This document shows positions 1 through 4,963 of a DNA stretch of 9,965 nt, in pieces. Source of the DNA: G039029935 sp039029935. GTDB taxonomy: Bacteria; Chloroflexota; Anaerolineae; Caldilineales; Caldilineaceae. The notes beneath the pieces are model-generated. The model saw only the letters and a program-made list of their open reading frames with translations, had not been told where the DNA came from and did not search any database. The position numbers were made by a program, and so were the translations under genes. The stretch is taken from assembly GCA_039029935.1 (NCBI GenBank), contig JBCCFC010000421.1:1-9965 (forward strand). Direction: 5' to 3'. How positions within the stretch are numbered: the stretch's first letter is position 1; the number at the start of each line of letters is the position of its first letter.

Positions 1-66
1 CTGACCTACTTTAGCCTGTGTTTACATAATTGTTCGAAATCTAGCATGTTCAAGAGAGATTAAATA

Positions 67-1074
67 ATGGCACCTTATCTATTAATGGCAGCGAGTGCGC
101 TTATTTTGGCAGTTGGTGGAACACCCGTCATTCGTCAAGTGGCGATTCGATTTGGTGTACTGGACCGTCCAGCATCACGAAAAATCCATGCAAATCCTGT
201 GCCTCTTTTGGGCGGGGCTGCGATTTATCTGGCGTTTATTATTGCGCTCCTGTTCTTTGGCAGCAGAGCCTATATTTCCGAACTGGTTGGGATATTTATC
301 GGTGCCACGTTGATCAGTTTGATGGGGTTAGTCGATGATACATGGGGGCTTGGCAGCTATGTCAAGTTGGCAGGGCAGGCCGTTGCGGCAGGTATTCTCA
401 TCTTGAGTGGCATTCAAGTCCAACTGTTTGGGGGCGTCTTTGACATCATCATTACCATTCTATGGGTGACAGGCATCACCAACGCGCTCAATCTACTTGA
501 TAACATGGATGGTCTATCAGGCGGTATTGCGATGATAGGTGCGGTGTTCTTTACCTTACTTGCGAGCATGAGTGATCAATATTTGGTTGGTATTTTGGCA
601 GGGGCTTTGGCAGGAGCATGTGCTGGATTTTTGATTCATAACTGGAATCCAGCACACATTTTTATGGGAGATACAGGGAGCCTGTTTATTGGCTTTTTGC
701 TCTCAGCCGTTGCCATTAAGCTGCGATTTCCACTCATTGAGAAAAATTATTCATGGCTTATCCCTATTTTTGTCATGGGATTGCCCATTTTTGATACAAC
801 ATTGGTCTTTATCAGCCGCCTCCGTCGTGGGAAAAATCCATTTACAACGCCAGGCAAAGACCATATCAGCCATCGACTCGCCTTTTTGCTGGGTAGCCGA
901 CGAGAAGCGGTTTTCATCTGTTATCTGTTGGCTGGCGTTGCTGGCGTAGCGGCGGTCTTTGTGACACAAGCAAGTTTTCTGGAGGCGTTTGCATTGGCCG
1001 TTGTACTCCTACTTACGGTTTTATATGGGATTTGGTGGCTAGAATTTCGTCACGGTGGTGTTAGACCTTCATAA
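67..1074 (+). CDS. WecA/TagO/MraY-like polyprenyl-phosphate sugar-1-phosphate transferase
   Basis: A 335-residue polytopic membrane enzyme of the glycosyltransferase 4 (MraY/WecA) family, which transfers a HexNAc-1-phosphate (or MurNAc-peptide-1-phosphate) from a UDP-sugar to undecaprenyl phosphate on the inner face of the membrane. Visible family motifs in order: DRPASRKIHANPVPLLGG (33-50), GLVDD (87-91, Mg-binding Asp pair), NALNLLDNMDGLSGG (139-153), NWNPAHIFMGDTGS (192-205), PIFDT (240-244) and a C-terminal HISHRL (266-271). The last is the counterpart of the HIHHRL-type loop of WecA/TagO and favours UDP-GlcNAc-type substrates over MraY. Length is normal for the family. The ATG start has an AGAGAGA purine stretch about 7 bases upstream. 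The next gene begins 24 bases after the stop on the same strand. The family is certain; the exact substrate is inferred. It probably starts a cell-surface polysaccharide or teichoic-type polymer. Confidence 0.93.
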   Translation: MAPYLLMAASALILAVGGTPVIRQVAIRFGVLDRPASRKIHANPVPLLGGAAIYLAFIIALLFFGSRAYISELVGIFIGATLISLMGLVDDTWGLGSYVKLAGQAVAAGILILSGIQVQLFGGVFDIIITILWVTGITNALNLLDNMDGLSGGIAMIGAVFFTLLASMSDQYLVGILAGALAGACAGFLIHNWNPAHIFMGDTGSLFIGFLLSAVAIKLRFPLIEKNYSWLIPIFVMGLPIFDTTLVFISRLRRGKNPFTTPGKDHISHRLAFLLGSRREAVFICYLLAGVAGVAAVFVTQASFLEAFALAVVLLLTVLYGIWWLEFRHGGVRPS

Positions 1075-1098
1075 GTTTTTTTGATGTAGCGTATTTTT

Positions 1099-2277
1099 AT
1101 GACAGACTGGCAAACATTGATTCGTTCAGGCGAATCTCAAACAATTGAATTTAAGAAATCCACCAAATTGCTGCGTGAAGCAACCGAATCTATTTGTGCA
1201 TTTGCCAACCAAAGAGGTGGTTATTTATTTTTTGGTATCACCGATGATGGGAATATTGTTGGGCAGCAGGTTTCCGAGGATACGCTCAAAAATATTGTCA
1301 ATACCATCAAATTAAACACGGATCCAAAGCTCTACCCAACAGTTGAAAAGATAGAAATTGAAGGTAAATCATGTATTGCGGTATCCATTGAAGAAAGCCC
1401 ACTCAAACCCCATCTTGCCTATGGGCGACCCTATTTGCGTGTTGGTCCGACCAACCAAAGACTGGATCAAGTACATTATGAGCAAATGCTCATGCAAAGA
1501 CTAAACGGATACGGATTTGATTATCAAACTCAGGCAGATGCCACCATCGATGATATTCATATGGAGTCTCTTCATACATTTTTGGAAACAGCCAATGCCG
1601 TAAGAAACTTAAATGAAAATTTACTCTTTCCCGCAGATATGATCCTTCAAAAACTTGATTTGATGACAAACAAGGGCATCACCAATGCAGCTTTGCTTTT
1701 ATTTGGAAAAAATCCACAAAAATTCTTTTCCCATCGCTATGAAATTAAATGTGGACACTTTAATGATGAACTGGGATATGATGTCATCACGAATTATCAT
1801 GAGTACTCAGATACGCTGATTGATAATTATCACAAAACGTTTGCATTTTTAGTTGGTTCACTCAGGCAAACGTTTACAAAGCCAACACAACAGATAGCAG
1901 GCATAGACAATACTCAACACAAAAAAATTAACGAATATCCACATCCTGTACTGCGAGAAGCCATTGTCAATATGATTGTTCACCGCGACTATAGACAGGA
2001 CATCAAAAGTACAGTCGAAGTCCGTCCCCAACACATTTCGTTTTATAATCCAGGTCATTTATTTGAGCCAACGATTACCATTGAAAGACTCTATCAAATG
2101 CACCCATCTCGTCCCGGGAACAAACTAATTGCCAAGATTTTCTATCAAATGGGGCTGTTTGAAAACTGGGGCAGTGGCACACAGAAAATTGTTTACGCCA
2201 GCCAACAGGCAGGCAAACCAACACCTAAATTTAGTTTTGAAGGTGGAATGTTTCGGCTTTTATTATTTAGAAATTAA
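1099..2277 (+). CDS. AlbA_2 (Schlafen-like) and HATPase_c_4 domain protein, putative regulator
   Basis: A 392-residue cytoplasmic protein. The N-terminal AlbA_2/Schlafen-type domain (about 10-130) carries ESQTIEFKKS (12-21), FANQRGGYLFFGITDDG (35-51) and the YLRVG segment (112-116). The C-terminal part is a divergent GHKL-type ATPase (HATPase_c_4) with REAIVNMIVHRDY (286-298), NPGHLFEP (317-324), SRPGNKLIA (337-345) and GLFENWGSG (352-360). Such proteins are usually annotated as RecG-like ATP-binding or putative transcriptional regulators; their biochemistry is poorly known. This one stops soon after the ATPase domain and has no room for the C-terminal winged helix some relatives carry. I see no Shine-Dalgarno sequence before the ATG. 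Sampled 60-base stretches are AT-rich (23/60 and 19/60 G+C at 1621 and 1741, against 35/60 at 361 in the preceding gene), and codons are rich in AAA/TTT/ATT. This suggests a separate origin from its neighbours. Domain identity is well supported; the role is not. Confidence 0.9.
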   Translation: MTDWQTLIRSGESQTIEFKKSTKLLREATESICAFANQRGGYLFFGITDDGNIVGQQVSEDTLKNIVNTIKLNTDPKLYPTVEKIEIEGKSCIAVSIEESPLKPHLAYGRPYLRVGPTNQRLDQVHYEQMLMQRLNGYGFDYQTQADATIDDIHMESLHTFLETANAVRNLNENLLFPADMILQKLDLMTNKGITNAALLLFGKNPQKFFSHRYEIKCGHFNDELGYDVITNYHEYSDTLIDNYHKTFAFLVGSLRQTFTKPTQQIAGIDNTQHKKINEYPHPVLREAIVNMIVHRDYRQDIKSTVEVRPQHISFYNPGHLFEPTITIERLYQMHPSRPGNKLIAKIFYQMGLFENWGSGTQKIVYASQQAGKPTPKFSFEGGMFRLLLFRN

Positions 2278-2307
2278 CAAGAATCTAATCAAAATTTTAT
2301 ATAAGAC

Positions 2308-2312
2308 AGGAG
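2308..2312 (+). promoter_or_regulatory. Ribosome binding site fixing a TTG start
   Basis: AGGAG lies six bases before the TTG at 2319. The first in-frame ATG is at 2331, 18 bases away, which is too far for efficient initiation. The TTG is therefore the better start. It gives a normal lipoprotein signal peptide with the positively charged MNKNMLR stretch in front of the hydrophobic core. Confidence 0.7.
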
Positions 2313-2318
2313 TCTAGA

Positions 2319-3776
2319 TTGAACAAGAACATGCTTAGATATTTTATTGTATGTGCCAGTATATTTGCCAGTATATTTATCCTAGCGGCTTGTGCTGCAC
2401 CAGACTCACAGCCAGCTACCGATGCCAGTGAGTCTGAGACAACCGCAACGGAGGCCTCTGAAACGGAATCATCCGAGGCTGAGGACCCAGCAGAGGGCGA
2501 ATCAACAGACGGTGAAGCCGCAGCCGAGGAAGAGCCAGTGCAAGAGGAACCCGCCAGCGATGCACAGGATGCACAAGCAGAAGATGCTGGTTCTGATGCG
2601 CGAAGTAGTGATACTGTACGTGCAGGTGATTTGGAGCCAGCGGCGCGCAATGCTATGTATAGCGCACCACCAGCCATGACAATTGACACCAGCCAATATT
2701 ACTATGCGACTTTGGTCACAGAGAAGGGTGACATTAAACTGCAACTATTTGCCCAACGTGCGCCCGTGACCGTGAATAATTTTGTCTTCTTGGCGCGTGA
2801 TGGTTACTATGATAATACAACGTTCCACCGTGTGTTGGATGGATTTATGGCGCAGGCGGGGGACCCGACGGGCACAGGGGCTGGTGGACCCGGCTATGAA
2901 TTTGAAGATGAATTTTATCCTGGTCTCGGCTTTGACCGCGCTGGGCTATTGGCAATGGCAAATCGTGGGCCACGCACCAACGGTAGCCAGATTTTTATCA
3001 CCTTTGGGCCAACGTCTCATCTCAATGACCGTCATACAATTTTTGGCGAGGTGATTGAAGGTAACGATGTCCTTGACCAGATCACACGTCGTGATCCCAA
3101 TAGTAATCCAGGATTTGGTGGGGACGTAATTGAGACTGTGCTCATTGAAGAGAGCGATGAGAGCATCCTTGCAACACCCACGCCAGCCCCGCCGACCCCA
3201 ACACCACTGCCAACACCAACACCATTTGCAGCGAGCAGTGTTGATGCGGATGAGCGACCGCTGGCGGCAATGGAACCGGCGGAGCGTGCGAATTACTTTA
3301 ATGCACCGCCAGAGGTTGTGATTGATGAGACACAAACATACAAGGCCATTATCACCACCAGCCAAGGTGAGATGACGCTTGAGCTTTATGCAGATCAAGC
3401 ACCCGTCAGCGTCAATAATTTTGTCCTGCTGTCAAACTTAGGCTTCTATGACGGTGTACCTGTGAATCAAGTGATCCCTGACCAAGTGACAATTTTTGGT
3501 TCACCGGATAACAACCCACTCAGCGATGCGGGCTATCAACTCACCGGTGAAAAGGGAAGCGATATTGAGCTTGCGATTGGTATGATTGCCTATGTGCCAA
3601 CAGGCAATGGCACGGTCAGCAGCAGCAGTCAACTTCTGCTTGCCCTCATTGTGCCACCACCACAGGCATTACAAGATTTCAGCTTCTTTGGGCAAGTTGT
3701 CGAAGGTGTAGATGTGTTGACCGCGTTGACCGCAGCCGATACCATTGACAAAATCGAGATTGTCGAAGGTGAATAA
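2319..3776 (+). CDS. Lipoprotein with tandem cyclophilin-type peptidyl-prolyl isomerase domains
   Basis: A 485-residue exported lipoprotein predicted to catalyse cis-trans isomerisation of prolyl bonds outside the cytoplasm. Residues 1-24 are a signal peptide ending in the lipobox LAAC, with Cys25 as the lipidated residue. Residues 30-100 are an acidic Ser/Thr/Glu/Ala low-complexity spacer. Cyclophilin domain 1 (about 125-278) keeps the active-site set: FHRV (169-172, catalytic Arg171), GFMAQAGDPTGTGAGGPGY (175-193), MANRGPRTNGSQIFIT (213-228, Gln224) and NDRHTIFGEV (236-245). A PTPTPLPTPTP spacer (286-302) leads to domain 2 (about 338-483), clearly homologous at its start (APVSVNNFVLLSNLGFYD, 361-378, against APVTVNNFVFLARDGYYD, 148-165). 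In domain 2 FHRV is replaced by VNQV, the GDPTGTG loop is gone and only the SQ of the second motif remains, so it is probably not catalytic. Both domains are preceded by a related EPAxR...APP...ID segment, implying duplication of the whole module. It may help fold exported proteins such as the large one encoded nearby; that link is inference. Confidence 0.92.
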   Translation: MNKNMLRYFIVCASIFASIFILAACAAPDSQPATDASESETTATEASETESSEAEDPAEGESTDGEAAAEEEPVQEEPASDAQDAQAEDAGSDARSSDTVRAGDLEPAARNAMYSAPPAMTIDTSQYYYATLVTEKGDIKLQLFAQRAPVTVNNFVFLARDGYYDNTTFHRVLDGFMAQAGDPTGTGAGGPGYEFEDEFYPGLGFDRAGLLAMANRGPRTNGSQIFITFGPTSHLNDRHTIFGEVIEGNDVLDQITRRDPNSNPGFGGDVIETVLIEESDESILATPTPAPPTPTPLPTPTPFAASSVDADERPLAAMEPAERANYFNAPPEVVIDETQTYKAIITTSQGEMTLELYADQAPVSVNNFVLLSNLGFYDGVPVNQVIPDQVTIFGSPDNNPLSDAGYQLTGEKGSDIELAIGMIAYVPTGNGTVSSSSQLLLALIVPPPQALQDFSFFGQVVEGVDVLTALTAADTIDKIEIVEGE

Positions 3777-3785
3777 CCGAGGCTG

Positions 3786-3911
3786 TATGAGGGCATAATT
3801 TGCGATCTGGACCTTCGGGAAGTGAGTATCGAGTCACTCTGGCAAATATAGACGTTGTACTCACCTCCCGAAGGTCCAACGCTGTCACGACGCTGACGTT
3901 ATGCCCTTATA
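3786..3911. repeat. Nested palindromic element (copy 1) between the PPIase and DM13 genes
   Basis: The 158-base gap between the two genes is mostly a two-level inverted repeat. Outer arms of 13 bases (3786-3798 and 3899-3911; TATGAGGGCATAA against TTATGCCCTTATA) pair with one mismatch. Inner arms of 20 bases (3809-3828, beginning GGACCTTCGGGA, and 3858-3877, ending TCCCGAAGGTCC) pair at 19 of 20 positions, leaving a 29-base loop (3829-3857). No T-run follows the stem on either strand, so it is not a textbook intrinsic terminator. The element begins only ten bases after the PPIase stop, and its outer arm ends about ten bases before the ribosome binding site of the DM13 gene (GAAGGA, 3922-3927). 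It could affect read-through or translation. A related copy lies at 4827-4893. Confidence 0.85.
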
Positions 3912-3934
3912 CTGTATAGACGAAGGATATCATC

Positions 3935-4630
3935 ATGAAATTTCTAATCAAAAATCGCGGGATCGTCATCCCAGTTGCCATTCTTGCGCTCATTGTTGCC
4001 ATTATCGTCGGCTGGTGGTTACTTTCACCCCTTTTCCGCGATGATGTGGTTGATGAAGCATTCCCTTTTGATGTGCCGACGATGGAAGAAATCGCGGCCA
4101 TGTCACCAGAAGAGGCGGAGACAGAAGCCGTTGCCGTCATGGATAAAGTGATGGAAGACGGTATGATGGATGAGATGGATGAAGCACAGGTTGATGCGCT
4201 AGAAGAGCGAGTCATGGAAATGGCGGCAAAGATGCCTGACCATCCGATGGAAGAGGAAATGCCGGAAGCAAGCAGTGAGGCTGAGGATAGTGATGAGTGG
4301 GTGGTTGAGGCGAATGGAACCTTCCAAGATGCGGATAGTTTTCATAAAGGGTCTGGCACGGCCACAATCTTTGCGCAGGGAACAAACCGTATTTTGCGCT
4401 TTGAAGACTTTAACAGCACCAACGGACCTGACTTGCATGTACTGCTTGTTGAAAACATTGACGCCAAAAGCCACAGCGAGCTGGGCAACTACATCGACTT
4501 GGGTTCGCTGAAAGGCAATATTGGCAGCCAAAATTATGAGATTCCTGAAGATGTGGATTTGTCTCAATATTCAGGCGTGATGATTTACTGTATGCCGTTT
4601 CATGTGGTTTTCTCGACGGCGGCATTCTAA
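3935..4630 (+). CDS. Membrane-anchored DM13-domain protein with Met/acidic-rich stalk
   Basis: A 231-residue protein. Residues 10-33 form one N-terminal membrane segment (an uncleaved anchor or signal peptide; no lipobox), followed by RDD, so the rest should lie outside the cytoplasm. Residues 48-120 are an acidic, helix-prone, unusually Met-rich stalk. Residues about 127-231 match the DM13 domain: GTFQDADSFHKGSGTA (128-143), ILRFEDFNSTNGPDLHVLL (153-171), LGSLKGNIGSQNYEIP (189-204) and the C-terminal YCMPFHVVFSTA block (218-229) with the characteristic Cys219. DM13 domains have been proposed from comparative analysis to act in electron transfer through this Cys; the function is not settled. 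A good ribosome binding site (GAAGGA) lies seven bases before the ATG. The gene is downstream of and codirectional with the PPIase lipoprotein, separated by the palindrome. It converges on the peroxidase-sulfatase gene, so a shared redox role is conceivable but unproven. Confidence 0.88.
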   Translation: MKFLIKNRGIVIPVAILALIVAIIVGWWLLSPLFRDDVVDEAFPFDVPTMEEIAAMSPEEAETEAVAVMDKVMEDGMMDEMDEAQVDALEERVMEMAAKMPDHPMEEEMPEASSEAEDSDEWVVEANGTFQDADSFHKGSGTATIFAQGTNRILRFEDFNSTNGPDLHVLLVENIDAKSHSELGNYIDLGSLKGNIGSQNYEIPEDVDLSQYSGVMIYCMPFHVVFSTAAF

Positions 4631-4662
4631 GTTAAATAATTACAATCGTCAATAAAAAAGGC

Positions 4663-4692
4663 TTTCAGCTACTCAGCTATCAGCTTTCAGCC
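4663..4692. repeat. Short degenerate 7-8 base (TCAGCT) tandem repeat
   Basis: About four successive units of TTCAGCT / ACTCAGCT / ATCAGCT / TTCAGCC occur just after the DM13 stop. They resemble the short heptameric (CAGCTAT-type) repeats scattered between genes in some bacterial genomes. The tract is short and its function is unknown. Confidence 0.55.
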
Positions 4693-4736
4693 AGAACCTA
4701 ACTGTGCCCCTTGGCTGATTTTATACTTTCCTATGC

Positions 4737-4793
4737 AACCAAAAAGGTGAGTGTGGAACCTATAATTAGGTTCTACACTCACCTTTTTTGGTT
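4737..4793. terminator. Long tight hairpin, probable bidirectional terminator
   Basis: Arms 4737-4762 and 4767-4793 pair along about 26 bases with one substitution and one single-base indel in the A/T tract, around a four-base TAAT loop. The stem ends in an A-run on the 5' side and a T-run on the 3' side (CACCTTTTTTGG), and by symmetry the same is true on the other strand. The T-run is inside the stem, as in the A-tract/T-tract layout of bidirectional terminators. It lies 106 bases past the DM13 stop and 170 bases past the stop of the convergent gene, so it could stop transcription from either side. Its arms contain GGTGAGTGT/ACACTCACC, similar to the core of the flanking palindromic elements. 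Confidence 0.65.
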
Positions 4794-4826
4794 ATACTAC
4801 CCGAGGGTCACAATGTATGATTTCCA

Positions 4827-4893
4827 GACCTTTGGAGGAGAAGCATTGAGCTTTGCTGGCACACTAGATTTTGTACTCACCTCCCAAAGCGCC
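4827..4893. repeat. Palindromic element (copy 2), related to 3809-3877
   Basis: This stretch aligns with the inner part of the palindrome at 3809-3877. The left arm starts GACCTTTGGAGG, the loop shares TGAG, CTGGCA and TAGA blocks, and the right part TTGTACTCACCTCCC is identical except for the T/G three bases before GTAC. Its own stem is imperfect (CCTTTGG-A against TCCCAAAG). At the position where copy 1 has a C:G pair, this copy has T:A, so pairing is kept. Both copies have CCGAGG 26-33 bases upstream of the left arm (4801 and 3777). It is a dispersed repeat or structured element of unknown function. Confidence 0.6.
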
Positions 4894-4895
4894 CG

Positions 4896-4937
4896 CCCAT
4901 TTGACCAATCTCTTGTCAGCTAGATTGGTCAAATGGG
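4896..4937 (-). terminator. Perfect 16-bp inverted repeat after the giant gene
   Basis: CCCATTTGACCAATCT (4896-4911) is the exact reverse complement of 4922-4937, with a ten-base loop. On the - strand it starts 26 bases after the stop codon of the peroxidase-sulfatase gene, a typical distance for a transcript 3'-end hairpin. There is no U-tract after it, so it may stabilise the 3' end or act with the stronger hairpin at 4737-4793 rather than terminate alone. A protein-binding palindrome is the alternative. Confidence 0.5.
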
Positions 4938-4963
4938 TTCATACTCCAATTTATACCAATTCC

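Larger units (their letters stand above)
4631..4963. other. Convergent intergenic region dense in inverted repeats, no gene
   Basis: These 333 bases separate the convergent stop codons of the DM13 gene (+) and the giant - strand gene. I find no credible coding region: the open frame crossing 4711-4923 runs straight through palindromes and has no ribosome binding site or recognisable protein. The region holds a short degenerate CAGCT repeat (4663-4692), a long tight hairpin (4737-4793), a second copy of the palindromic element (4827-4893) and a perfect 16-bp inverted repeat (4896-4937). Confidence 0.8.

Noticed and set aside
21..49. TTTACA with a weak TAGCAT partner upstream of the glycosyltransferase gene
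   Set aside because: Spacing of 15 and a poor -10 match; not enough to call a promoter.
1076..1082. Seven-T run between the first two genes, as a terminator or slippery tract
   Set aside because: No GC-rich stem precedes it and it is outside both coding regions; a 24-base gap suits cotranscription better.
1099..2277. Considered as part of an antiviral defence system
   Set aside because: No nuclease, toxin, methylase, integrase or other defence gene accompanies it in the window; the neighbours are envelope functions.
2274..2303. TTAACA and TATATA with 18-base spacing before the PPIase gene, promoter-like
   Set aside because: Transcription would begin at about the ribosome binding site (2308-2312), leaving almost no leader; the region is AT-rich enough for a chance match.
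2946..3398. A 150-codon open frame on the - strand inside the PPIase gene
   Set aside because: Antisense to well-supported cyclophilin coding sequence; composition rich in Trp/Cys/Arg typical of a shadow frame.
4761..4766. Perfect TATAAT in the hairpin loop as a promoter -10 box
   Set aside because: No -35 element at the right distance on either strand and no gene suitably placed downstream.
4711..4923. A 70-codon open frame in the convergent gap
   Set aside because: It runs through two hairpins and a repeat element, has no ribosome binding site, and its sequence follows from the palindromes.
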